This document shows positions 1-8,302 of a DNA stretch of 64,000 nucleotides, piece after piece; the first letter of the stretch is position 1; each line of letters opens with the position of its first letter. The translations under genes and the position numbers were made by a program. This stretch comes from an uncultured Pseudomonadota bacterium (GTDB lineage: Bacteria; Myxococcota_A; UBA796; GCA-2862545), in the NCBI GenBank assembly GCA_913061235.1, contig CAJXTB010000001.1, positions 310,001 to 374,000 on the forward strand, in the 5' to 3' direction. The notes under the pieces were generated by a model that was given only the letters and a program-made list of their open reading frames with translations, was not told where the DNA came from and searched no databases.

Positions 1-214
1 CTAAATCTGCTGGCCTGTCGAGCCGACAGACAAGGACGAGGCCCAACATGCACATGTTGATGGACACGACCGCCAGACGACGTCCAGCGACGGCAGCAGC
101 AAGCTCCATCGGTGATGCAGGAAGAGCGAGTGTTGGGGACTGTTCCATGGGTCGCACGTCGCAAGGCATGTTCACGGCGCTGTGGACTCACCGATTCGAT
201 GCGTCGGAGGCCAC

Positions 215-580
215 ATGAAGCGCCTGGCAATCGTCGACGACAGTGCGGCAGATCGCTTTCTCATCGAACTGATGGTGGAAGACCGATTTCACGTTGATGT
301 CTACCCAGATGCGGCCTCAGCCATTGCTGGAATCCAGTTGACCCGGCCCGACGCCGTTCTCAGCGACATCGAACTACCGGGCATGCGCGGCACGGAACTA
401 TTGGGTCGGTTGCGAGAGGTCGCGCAGGGTGTGCCCGTCATTGCATTTACCGGTCACTCTTCGGCATTGGACAAAGCGCGACTGCTGAAAGCCGGGTTCG
501 ACGGATACGTGAGTAAGCCTGTTCTAAGTGACGAACAGCTGTTCGATGAGATTGGGCGTGTAATGGATGCGGCAGGCTGA
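215..580 (+). CDS. Single-domain response regulator (receiver only)
   Basis: A 121-residue protein consisting only of a CheY-like receiver domain. The acidic pair follows strand 1 (VDDS, residues 7-10), the likely phosphoacceptor is Asp51 (LSDIELPG) and the conserved lysine is Lys101 (SKP). No output domain follows. The ATG at 215 was chosen over an in-frame GTG at 182 because GGAGG lies at 206-210, 4 nt upstream. It converges on a minus-strand kinase cluster whose last gene ends 69 bp away, so it is a plausible diffusible phosphoacceptor for those kinases. That partnership is inferred from proximity only. Confidence 0.85.
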   Translation: MKRLAIVDDSAADRFLIELMVEDRFHVDVYPDAASAIAGIQLTRPDAVLSDIELPGMRGTELLGRLREVAQGVPVIAFTGHSSALDKARLLKAGFDGYVSKPVLSDEQLFDEIGRVMDAAG

Positions 581-649
581 GCGAATCCTCTGTGGGCTGC
601 CTTAGATCACGCCAAACCCGGTGTCGTTCACGGTAGCGACGCAGGACGC

Positions 650-2068
650 CTACTCGTCAGCCATCGGCGGGAAATCGAGTAAGAAAGTGGTACCAACCCC
701 CACTTCACTTGCCATTCGCAGAGTACCTCCCATACTCCGCATCGCCCGCGTGACGATAGCGAGGCCAAGTCCGGTGCCCGGTACATCTGAAGCAGCGCGC
801 TGGAGCGGCTGGAGCACGCGCTTGGCATCCGACCGCTTGATGCCGCGGCCATTGTCGCTCACCGTGAGCGTGACCCCACTGTCAGGACGCAGACGACTAC
901 CGATCTCAATGATCAGCGCTCGACCTGGGTCTCGGTAGGTGAGCGCGTTCTCCACGAGGTTCTGAAAGACCTGCACCAAGGCTCTGTGGGAACCAACAAC
1001 GCTCGGCAGGTCGGCAATGCGCACAATCGGCTTCACCTCTTCCAAAGGCCCCGCGAGCTGCGCCAGAGACTCCTCCAAGCACGACGAGGCTTCGACCTCA
1101 GTGAGCGATTCGTGCGCGCTAGATTGGGCAAAGACAAGAAGGTCTCTGACCAGACAGGTCATCGTGGTTGCCGCTTCCATCATGTAGTGCAAACATGTCT
1201 CGGCGTTCTCGCCCGTTGGATTGGCGGCAAACAGCTCGCCAAACTGGGACATTCGTCGAGCTGGCGCCTTTAGGTCGTGGGCGGCGTGGGACGCGAACGC
1301 TTCCAGGTCCGCCGTTCTCTCCTCCACGAGTTTGGTAAGCCGCACTCGCTCTTGGGCGTGACGCATGCACTGAGCCAGCCAACTCGCGGTGCATCCGATT
1401 CGGGGCAAGACCTCATCAACCCCCTCACCGATGAGGGCGGCACTGGCCTCTTCGGTGATGACGACCAGAGGGGCCTCGGCCATCTGAACGACTGTCTTGA
1501 CGTCGTCATCTGCGCTCCGATGCCAGACGAGGATATCTCTCGACCCTCCGGTCAGTTCCGAAGCTGTCTTCAGGATGCCCACAGTAGCCTTGGGGTCGAT
1601 GAGTGCCGCCGCCTCCCGGGCAAGCTGTACAACGTCTGGATCCGAAGTGATGACGTGGATAATGGGGCCATCGATATTGGGTACCAGCCATCGCCTGACC
1701 AGCCGTGCTGCGAGCTCCCGTAGCGGCTCCAGTCCACTTGGCTTGACCTCGAACCCGCTCGCACCGGCGAGAAGAGCCTTTTCCTGGTCACCTCGCGCTT
1801 CGGACGTGGTCAACACCACGGCTGGAATTGCACGGGTATCCGGTGTCTCGCGGAGCCACTTGAGAACCTCATGCCCCGAGCGGCCAGGCATCTTGAGGTC
1901 GAGCAGAATCAGCTGTGGCGGTGAGCTGCGAGCCATCAGGTAGTGCGACAGTTCATCGCCGTTGGGCAGTCGATGGCACCGTGCGCCGGCTCGAGCCAAC
2001 GCGCCCAGAATTAGCTCGGCATGGTCATTATTGTCCTCTACAAGGAGGATGGGTGGCTCAGAGTGCAT
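650..2068 (-). CDS. Receiver-histidine kinase hybrid (REC at N-terminus)
   Basis: A soluble 472-residue kinase with the receiver first. REC spans residues 5-125 (Asp57 phosphoacceptor in LLDLKMPG, Lys109 in VKP). A region at about 135-228 resembles a second, degenerate receiver without an obvious phosphoacceptor. The HisKA H-box follows (SHAAHDLKAP, His264), then an HATPase domain with the N-box (NLVENALTY) and G-boxes (DNGRGI, GTGLGL). The ATG at 2068 lies inside the last codons of the upstream ethylene-receptor-like kinase gene (11-nt overlap), so the two are probably translationally coupled. The arrangement suggests it takes phosphate or a signal from a partner kinase and then acts as a kinase itself. 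Its target is unknown. Confidence 0.82.
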   Translation of the reverse strand: MHSEPPILLVEDNNDHAELILGALARAGARCHRLPNGDELSHYLMARSSPPQLILLDLKMPGRSGHEVLKWLRETPDTRAIPAVVLTTSEARGDQEKALLAGASGFEVKPSGLEPLRELAARLVRRWLVPNIDGPIIHVITSDPDVVQLAREAAALIDPKATVGILKTASELTGGSRDILVWHRSADDDVKTVVQMAEAPLVVITEEASAALIGEGVDEVLPRIGCTASWLAQCMRHAQERVRLTKLVEERTADLEAFASHAAHDLKAPARRMSQFGELFAANPTGENAETCLHYMMEAATTMTCLVRDLLVFAQSSAHESLTEVEASSCLEESLAQLAGPLEEVKPIVRIADLPSVVGSHRALVQVFQNLVENALTYRDPGRALIIEIGSRLRPDSGVTLTVSDNGRGIKRSDAKRVLQPLQRAASDVPGTGLGLAIVTRAMRSMGGTLRMASEVGVGTTFLLDFPPMADE

Positions 2069-3206
2069 TGGGAAACTCCAATCGGAAGCGTGCTCCTCCG
2101 AGGTCCGATTCATCAACCCACGCGCGGCCACCATGTCGCTCCGCAACACGGGCCACAATCGCGAGTCCGACCCCGGTTCCTTGTTCGTCGCTGTGCAGTC
2201 GCTCGAAGAGCTGGAAGACACGCTCGGCATGCTCAGTGGGTACGCCGCGACCGTTGTCTTCGACACTTACAATAATGCTGTCCAGACCGGCCTCCACCGA
2301 CACTCTGGTCTGGCCTTTGCCATACTTAATCGCGTTCGTGATGAGGTTCTCCATGGCCTGCGTGAGTCGCTCACGGTCCGCCCAGAGCGTGCCTAGAGGG
2401 CCACGAATCTCTACCTGAATACCGTCCTCTTCAAGCTGACCGCGCAGTGGCGCCAACACGCCTTCTACCACATCATCGAGGTTGATTTCAGAGGGTTGAT
2501 GCTGGCCATTTCCGATTCGGCTGATGGTCAGCAAATCCTCGAGCAGCGCCTGCATGCGAACGCCCGCGCTCCGAATGCGTTGGAGATGTCGGCGGGTCTC
2601 TTCTGGGTCTCCTTCCAGCGACTCAGCGGCCAGGTCGACGAACCCACTCATGGTGACCAAGGGCGTACGAAGGTCGTGTGAGACCGTGTAGACGAACTCT
2701 TCCATGTCAGAGTTTCGTCCCTGTAATGCTGTGTTTGATGTGGCCAGATCGCCCCTGGCTTGCTCCAATGCAACCGCGTTGAGTTGAAGCTCGGACGTAC
2801 GTTGTCGAACGTCGAATTCCAGAGCCTCTGGATAGCGCATGGACATCATGCGCGGAACGACAGGAATCAGGGAGAGCACGGTTGCCCAAGACACCAAAGC
2901 GGTGATGAGCTTGAGTCCCCCTGCCAGTCGGTACATTGGCTTCCAGAAGATGATGGCTTCGAGCAGATGGGTGGTGCCACAGGCGAAGACGAACACCACG
3001 AAGAGGGCGACGATACGCGGGAACGGAATATCTCCACGCCTACGCACGTAAATAATGCCCAACAAAACCGGAATAGCCATGTAGGCCATGAACACCATGA
3101 GGTCGGATGTGATGTGCACCCACCCATGGGTGTCCGACCACTGCCCACAGTGCCACCGCGCCGGAAAGTCATCGGTGTTGAACAGGCTCATAAGGAACTC
3201 AAGCAT
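2058..3206 (-). CDS. Histidine kinase with ETR1-like (ethylene-receptor type) membrane domain
   Basis: A 382-residue membrane kinase. Residues 30-120 hold three hydrophobic helices laid out like the ethylene-binding domain of plant ETR1 and cyanobacterial SynEtr1. SDLMVFMAYMAIP carries the conserved Asp35 in helix 1. FACGTTHLLE in helix 2 has Cys76 and His80 in the Cys-x3-His spacing that ligates the copper cofactor in ETR1. Helix 3 contains LITALVSWATVLSL. A coiled linker leads to HisKA (VSHDLRTPL, His177) and HATPase (NLITNAIKYG, DNGRGV, GTGVGLAI). The start is ATG 3206, with an in-frame ATG at 3191 as alternative. Known family: ETR1 binds ethylene and SynEtr1 is reported to sense ethylene and light. 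Ethylene binding here is inferred from residues only. Confidence 0.85.
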   Translation of the reverse strand: MLEFLMSLFNTDDFPARWHCGQWSDTHGWVHITSDLMVFMAYMAIPVLLGIIYVRRRGDIPFPRIVALFVVFVFACGTTHLLEAIIFWKPMYRLAGGLKLITALVSWATVLSLIPVVPRMMSMRYPEALEFDVRQRTSELQLNAVALEQARGDLATSNTALQGRNSDMEEFVYTVSHDLRTPLVTMSGFVDLAAESLEGDPEETRRHLQRIRSAGVRMQALLEDLLTISRIGNGQHQPSEINLDDVVEGVLAPLRGQLEEDGIQVEIRGPLGTLWADRERLTQAMENLITNAIKYGKGQTRVSVEAGLDSIIVSVEDNGRGVPTEHAERVFQLFERLHSDEQGTGVGLAIVARVAERHGGRAWVDESDLGGARFRLEFPNAL

Positions 3207-3424
3207 TCCGACTCTCTCGTTGGTTCTGGTGCCTTCGACCCGCGCGACAAGGGTGACCGACGTCAAGTTTGCAGGAAGCTACCCTAGACTGCAGTGAAGG
3301 CGGCCGCCTAATGACGACGTTGTAACGAGTCACTACTCAACGGTTGTTCTCCCCTTCCCACAACCTGCAATCACGGTGCAAATCCATGCCCGTGTTTGGC
3401 TCCTAGTGCCCGACGGCCAACTCA

Positions 3425-5038
3425 CTACACAGCAATCGAACACTCCAACGGTAACTGCAGCAGGAATGTGGCCCCATGACCCGGCCCCCGGCTGTCACAG
3501 GTCAGCACGCCACCCAGCTCCCGAGCCGCGCACGCACTCGCATGCAAGCCAAACCCGTGGCCATCTGCACGCGTGGTGAAGCCTTGAGCAAACACACGAG
3601 AGAGGTTGGCCGGCGGAATACCAATGCCATTGTCGCGTATCCGAAACGACAAGAAGGCCTCTTCCTTCTGGCATCGAACCCACATCTGACGCCCATCTTC
3701 ACGTGCGGGTACGACCGCCTGAACGGCATTAGACATCAGGTTGACCAGAATCTGTAGGACCTTGTGCCGGTCAATGCTCAAATATGGCAGGTCATCGACC
3801 TCACACGCGACGCCGACGCTATTCTGGGCAATCAGCTCGGCGTTGAGTGTGAGTGCATCGTCCACCAGCTCTTGGGCCGTGCACACCTCGCTCACTCCGG
3901 CAGCCTTGGCAAACGACTGCTGGGTAGCCACAATCCGACGAATGTGGTCGATGTTCTTCGACAGTTGCTTGGCCTCGCCAACCACAGCGATTCTGTCTGC
4001 ATGCAGCTTACAGGCGAGCTTGCGGACGTACTGCGCAATCTGAGCGCGTCGGGCTGGGTCAGAAAGGTCCATCTCTTCATTCGCCAAGAGAATCGCCAGC
4101 GCTTCAAGTCGGCCATCCAGCAGACCCTCCACCTTGCCGCAGACCATCGATGCGCTCACATTGACGCTGTTAAGGACGTTACCTACATTGTGCAGAACAC
4201 CGGTTGCAACCTCGGACATACCTGCCAGCCGCGATGCCTCAATCAGCTCGCTCTGCGTTGCGCGCAGCTTCTCAAGACTGTCCTCGAGGCGGTCGTTCAC
4301 ACGGGTGAGCTGGTGCGTTCGAACCTCTACCCGCTCTTCGAGGTCTTGCCGCGCTTCATGCAGTTGGCGATTCATCTGGACCGCGTCCAAGGTCACTTCA
4401 ACGTCGCCGCGAACAATCTGAAGAAACGGCTCGTCATTCCGCCGTGGCTCGGCTTCCAGGTATCCGCGACTCTGACCACGCGGCAGTGTGGCGACGAGCA
4501 GGCCACGCGGGGTTCCGTCCTGGCCTCGCGCAGTCAGTACAACATTGACCTCGGCCTCGCGACGCGGGTGTAGGTCAGCCGGCGGGTCCAACCCATCCAC
4601 AATGTCGAGCACCCGGCAGATGTCGGCCTCTGGCTGTTCGTGCACGGCTTGGCACGACGGCAGCTCTTGTAGGTCGTAGAAGTGGAACCAGGAATCGACC
4701 TGAAATTCTTGTTGTTCCTGACCATCTCGATGCACAACCACTTCGGCCTGGCCATCGTCGAAGACGACGCCCACGACCATGGGTACCGGGTAGACATCCC
4801 GAATCAACGCCACCCACGCCCGAACAACGGCCCCTGCGGAACGAGCCCGTGCGGTCGAGAGCGTGAAGGCATTGAGCTTACGCATCCGGTCCATCTGGCG
4901 TTCGAGGTCCCGCTCCATGGCGTAGCCCCGACGTTCAGCCTGAACGAGCAGCTGCACTTCTTCATCCACAATCCGTCGCTCGGACCTGCAGCGCTCAAGT
5001 CGTTCTTCAAGCTCCGCAATACGGTCGGCCGGGCTCAT
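3425..5038 (-). CDS. Cytosolic sensor histidine kinase paired with FIST protein
   Basis: A 537-residue protein without membrane segments. An N-terminal coiled coil (5-55) precedes a GAF-like sensory region (about 58-220), a second coiled coil (222-270), and a kinase core. The H-box is LAGMSEVATGVLHNVGNVLN (His283), a variant H-box common in kinases encoded next to FIST proteins. An N-box (LVNLMSNAVQA) and G-boxes (DNGIGIP, GHGFGLH) follow. The ATG at 5038 starts 1 nt after the FIST stop codon, with GGAGGG just upstream, so co-translation is very likely. It presumably transduces the FIST ligand signal. About 220 bp separate it from the ETR1-like kinase, so those two may have separate promoters. 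Confidence 0.83.
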   Translation of the reverse strand: MSPADRIAELEERLERCRSERRIVDEEVQLLVQAERRGYAMERDLERQMDRMRKLNAFTLSTARARSAGAVVRAWVALIRDVYPVPMVVGVVFDDGQAEVVVHRDGQEQQEFQVDSWFHFYDLQELPSCQAVHEQPEADICRVLDIVDGLDPPADLHPRREAEVNVVLTARGQDGTPRGLLVATLPRGQSRGYLEAEPRRNDEPFLQIVRGDVEVTLDAVQMNRQLHEARQDLEERVEVRTHQLTRVNDRLEDSLEKLRATQSELIEASRLAGMSEVATGVLHNVGNVLNSVNVSASMVCGKVEGLLDGRLEALAILLANEEMDLSDPARRAQIAQYVRKLACKLHADRIAVVGEAKQLSKNIDHIRRIVATQQSFAKAAGVSEVCTAQELVDDALTLNAELIAQNSVGVACEVDDLPYLSIDRHKVLQILVNLMSNAVQAVVPAREDGRQMWVRCQKEEAFLSFRIRDNGIGIPPANLSRVFAQGFTTRADGHGFGLHASACAARELGGVLTCDSRGPGHGATFLLQLPLECSIAV

Positions 5039-5039
5039 T

Positions 5040-6245
5040 CTACTCACCCTCCGACAGCGCAACCAGAACGACCGTGTAGTTGTGGAACTCTGTGGCACCG
5101 CCCAGAGAGGCAATCTCACCAAACGTGTGCAGTCCAACCACCGGACAGTCGTCAAATGCATCCTGCACTGGCTGCGCGATGGATGCCGTAGTCCTGTCGC
5201 CAAAGAGCAAGCCCCCACGACCCGCACAGTCGAACTGCAGCACGACAAATGCGTTGGGGGCACTCTCGCGAAGCGCACACGACGCACGAACAACCGACTC
5301 GGTGATTCGGGTCGGGTCGCGACGCGTCAGTCGGACAACCGTGCCCTGCTCCAAGCCGCCGGGAAACATGACCTCGCCGGTCTCTAAGTTCACGCCCAAG
5401 GGCATTCGAATGATGTAGTCGCCATAGTCGACGCCACTCGGGACCTCGACGCGTCGGCCCAACGCGAAGTGTGCGCTGTCCATCGCATCAAATCGGGGTC
5501 GGTTCCCCACGTAGTCTTGCATGACCTCCCAAGCCGGTCGGTCGTCCATCGTGCCAACGAGCCGTCCGTCAGACTCGGTGACGGTCATCTCCCGGCCGAC
5601 CGGCCGACAGCCGTGATTGACTTGTGTGGTGACATCAACTGGACCACAGATGACGAGGCCACACACAGCATTGCTCAGCGCGCGCCCGTCTGCATACTGG
5701 AAGGTCTTGTTGAATGCCAGCATGTCGCCGGCCGTGCCACCTAGGATTTCCACATTGGGACAGCCTGCGTCTAAAGCCGGGAACAATTTGGAGACGTTCC
5801 CCGCTAGGCCGTCTGGAAAGAGCAAGAGTACCTGCGCATCTGGCAAACCAGACACCTGCTCGGCCAGCTCAACACCGCAGCGCTCTTCGTCACCCGACAA
5901 CCCTTCGCTGAACACGGGTACAAACCGCAGAGAGTCCGACGAGAACGCCACCAAGACCAGAGCGTTCGCCTGCTCAGACGAGACGCCATGGCAGATGACG
6001 CCTTCCCCCGAGCATCCAATGACGGGCGTGCCCGGCGGTAGCTGTGTGGCGAGCTGGACCGCGATTGCGTCCTGATCGTAGCCAGCCGTAGCGAACACCA
6101 AGACCGCATCTATTCCAGCGCCGTCCAGCGCCTCAGCCGATGCGACTCGGGCCTCTTCAACGGCTTCGCACTCGTCCACTGCCCGACTAAATCCTACGCC
6201 GCAACGAGACTGTCCAGATCGCACGCCTTCCAGAACTGTGGACAC
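5040..6245 (-). CDS. FIST N/C domain signal-sensing protein
   Basis: A 401-residue protein. The N-terminal half matches FIST-N: AVLVFATAGYDQDAIA, PVIGCSGEGVI, a run of beta strands, then an EILGGTAGD motif. The C-terminal half matches FIST-C: NPAxxV-type region, FECxGRGGLLFG-like segment FDCAGRGGLLFG, and a terminal VVGLHTFGEIA followed by FHNYTVVLVAL. FIST proteins are proposed small-ligand (possibly amino-acid) sensors linked to kinases and cyclic-nucleotide enzymes. The start is a GTG at 6245 with GGAGG at 6250-6254. The open frame extends upstream without another credible start. It is the first gene of the minus-strand signalling cluster, divergent from dapA, with the kinase at 5038 directly behind it. 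Confidence 0.85.
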   Translation of the reverse strand: MSTVLEGVRSGQSRCGVGFSRAVDECEAVEEARVASAEALDGAGIDAVLVFATAGYDQDAIAVQLATQLPPGTPVIGCSGEGVICHGVSSEQANALVLVAFSSDSLRFVPVFSEGLSGDEERCGVELAEQVSGLPDAQVLLLFPDGLAGNVSKLFPALDAGCPNVEILGGTAGDMLAFNKTFQYADGRALSNAVCGLVICGPVDVTTQVNHGCRPVGREMTVTESDGRLVGTMDDRPAWEVMQDYVGNRPRFDAMDSAHFALGRRVEVPSGVDYGDYIIRMPLGVNLETGEVMFPGGLEQGTVVRLTRRDPTRITESVVRASCALRESAPNAFVVLQFDCAGRGGLLFGDRTTASIAQPVQDAFDDCPVVGLHTFGEIASLGGATEFHNYTVVLVALSEGE

Positions 6246-6367
6246 AGGACCTCCATCGGCTCTCTTCGGTCCATTCTGTACATTTCTAAAGCGAAAGTTC
6301 GTCAAGACAGACGGAGCTGGCAGCCCAACAGGAACAGCGCTACGCGGTCGATCATTAGGAGGTCCGC

Positions 6368-7264
6368 ATGGGACAGCTCTCACCCGCTCGCTTCGGTCGT
6401 GTTCTCACGGCCATGGTCACCCCATTCGCACCCAATGGCGACCTAGACCTCCACGCAACGGCGGCACTCGCCAAGTGGCTCGTTGCCCACGGAAGCGACG
6501 GACTCGTGGTCAATGGCACCACCGGTGAGTCGCCAGCTCTGTCCCCCAAAGAGACGCTCCAGCTCTTCAGAGCCGTTCGAGATGCCGTGGATTGCCCAGT
6601 CATCGCAGGAACGGGAAGCAACGACACAGCGCACGCCATTGCCCAGAGCAAGGCTGCAGCCGACATGGGTATGGACGGGCTGCTCGTGGTCACGCCGTAC
6701 TACAACCGCCCTTCACAAGCGGGATTAGAGCAGCACTTTAAGGCCGTCGCTGGCGCTACTAAGACCCCGGTCGTTCTATACGACATTCCTTCGCGTGCGG
6801 GTCGAAAGGTAGACACCGACCTCATCATCCGCCTGGCGAATGAAGTCGAGACCATTGTTGGTCTCAAGGACGCCGCCGGTAATCCTGCAGAGACTGCCCG
6901 GGTCATCGCCGAGGCACCGGCCGATTTTCAGGTGTACTCGGGTGATGACGGACTGACCCTTCCGCTGTTGTCTGTTGGGGCCGTTGGCGTGATTGGCGTG
7001 GCGACACACTGGGCCGGTGAACGCATCAAGGCTGTCATTGACGCTGTTGACGCCGGTGAGCTCGCCACAGCGCGACGACTGAATGCCGAGCTCATCGAGA
7101 GCTACAGCTGGGAATCCACCTTAGCCGCGCCCAACCCGATTCCAGCAAAGGCCGCCATGCGAGCGCTGGGCCTCGCAGTTGGTCAGTGCCGCTTGCCCTT
7201 GGGAGACGCACCCGAGGGTCTGGACGCTGAAGCCCGCGCCTTGGTCGCGCGCCTGCGCAGCTAG
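6368..7264 (+). CDS. dapA: 4-hydroxy-tetrahydrodipicolinate synthase
   Basis: A 298-residue enzyme of normal DapA length. It condenses pyruvate with aspartate semialdehyde in the lysine/meso-diaminopimelate pathway. Visible motifs are the GTTGE substrate loop (Thr51-Thr52), the YYNRP segment, the catalytic Tyr138 (LYDIPSR) and the Schiff-base lysine Lys167 in VGLKDAAGN. The start ATG has GGAGG at 6358-6362. A methyltransferase begins at the very next base after the stop, so the two form an operon. The 122-bp gap to the divergent FIST gene must hold both promoters, but no clear -35/-10 pair was seen. DapA-family aldolases act on several keto acids, so the exact substrate is the family default. 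Confidence 0.92.
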   Translation: MGQLSPARFGRVLTAMVTPFAPNGDLDLHATAALAKWLVAHGSDGLVVNGTTGESPALSPKETLQLFRAVRDAVDCPVIAGTGSNDTAHAIAQSKAAADMGMDGLLVVTPYYNRPSQAGLEQHFKAVAGATKTPVVLYDIPSRAGRKVDTDLIIRLANEVETIVGLKDAAGNPAETARVIAEAPADFQVYSGDDGLTLPLLSVGAVGVIGVATHWAGERIKAVIDAVDAGELATARRLNAELIESYSWESTLAAPNPIPAKAAMRALGLAVGQCRLPLGDAPEGLDAEARALVARLRS

Positions 7265-7918
7265 ATGTACACGCTACGGCGATGGGTAGAGTCCGTCGGC
7301 GGACATGCGCTGACCATTGACGGTATCGCGAACTTTGAGGATGCCTGCACGGTCCTTGCGAATCGCGGGCCCGAGGTCCACGCCAACTACCAGAACCTGT
7401 GTCCGATGTTCGGCGTCACTTGGCCGGCGGCACGTGGGCTGTGCCAACGTCTGAGCACCACCTCGCTGCGCGGTCGCTCCGTGCTGGAGCTCGGCTGCGG
7501 TCTGGCCCTGCCAAGCCTGGTGGCCGCAAAGATGGGTGCACGGGTTGTCGCCACCGATCAGCATCCGGACACCGAGGCCTTCCTGCGCAGAAACATGCAC
7601 AACAACGGCATCACCGCACTTCGGTACGAGACGTTCGATTGGCACGGCACACTGCCGGCGGGCGTACGTGAACGTAGCTTCGACCATGTCATTGGCAGCG
7701 ACGTCCTGTACACCATCGAGATGCCGGACATCTTGGCGCGGGCCTACGAACGCTTCATTGGCCCCAACGGTACCGGCTGGCTCACCGACCCGGGGCGCCC
7801 CTGGCTGACCGAGTTCATCAGCGCCTGCGAAGGCCTCGGATTGTCCGTCTCAGACGACGTGGTGGTCGGTGACGACGGCAAAGACGACGCATTCTTGCTG
7901 TTGCTTCGCCGTACCTGA
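7265..7918 (+). CDS. Class I SAM-dependent methyltransferase (protein-lysine type)
   Basis: A 217-residue protein with a Rossmann methyltransferase fold. The SAM-binding motif I is VLELGCGLALPSL (about residues 77-89), and an acidic residue after strand 2 (VVATDQHPD) fits ribose binding. The post-I region HVIGSDVLYTIE resembles the METTL/Methyltransf_16 group, which includes protein-lysine methyltransferases such as ETFB-KMT. It has no signal peptide and should be cytosolic. Its ATG directly abuts the dapA stop codon (zero spacing), implying translational coupling. The target, protein or small molecule, cannot be read from sequence. Confidence 0.78.
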   Translation: MYTLRRWVESVGGHALTIDGIANFEDACTVLANRGPEVHANYQNLCPMFGVTWPAARGLCQRLSTTSLRGRSVLELGCGLALPSLVAAKMGARVVATDQHPDTEAFLRRNMHNNGITALRYETFDWHGTLPAGVRERSFDHVIGSDVLYTIEMPDILARAYERFIGPNGTGWLTDPGRPWLTEFISACEGLGLSVSDDVVVGDDGKDDAFLLLLRRT

Positions 7919-7923
7919 CAGAC

Positions 7924-8241
7924 CTACTCGTCTGGCTCGCTTGAGCACTGCAGCGGAAAGCCCGCCTGGCGCGCGAGGTCCATGACCTGGTCTACGCGCG
8001 TATCCGCAACATCACGCGTGTACACACCGGCAACACCAATACCCGTGTTGTGGATGTGACGCATGATTCGGGTAGCGGCTGGGGTGGTCAGACGGAAGAT
8101 TTGCTCAAGGATGAACACCACAAATTCCTGGGTGGTGTAGTCGTCATTGTGCACCAGGACCTTGTACATCCGTGGCTTCTTAAGATCTGTCTTCTTGCGG
8201 ACTTTGACGTCACCGTCTTCGTCGCGCCGGCGCGAGGACAT
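7924..8241 (-). CDS. clpS: ATP-dependent Clp protease adaptor ClpS
   Basis: A 105-residue protein matching ClpS, the adaptor that delivers N-degron substrates to ClpAP. Seen are the flexible basic N-terminus, then YKVLVHNDDYTTQEFV (the NDD(Y/F)T signature), a VVFILEQIF helix, and the C-terminal region GIGVAGVYTRDVAD ending in hydrophobic QAGFPL. The start ATG 8241 was preferred over an in-frame TTG at 8247 because GGAGAG lies 7 nt upstream. No clpA is present in the window. It sits downstream of the DUF455/ATP-grasp gene with a 61-bp gap, so it may be expressed separately. Confidence 0.9.
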   Translation of the reverse strand: MSSRRRDEDGDVKVRKKTDLKKPRMYKVLVHNDDYTTQEFVVFILEQIFRLTTPAATRIMRHIHNTGIGVAGVYTRDVADTRVDQVMDLARQAGFPLQCSSEPDE

Positions 8242-8302
8242 AGGCAAACTCTCCGGTTCGAGTGCGTTGGCAGTCGCTTACTTGGCCGCCAATAACGGGT
8301 TG

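Noticed and set aside
1-218. Frame open from the window start to a TGA overlapping the response-regulator ATG, possible C-terminal end of an upstream gene
   Set aside because: The frame uses AGA/AGG codons several times, which are rare in the sure genes here, and the peptide has no recognisable pattern. The ATGA overlap alone is weak.
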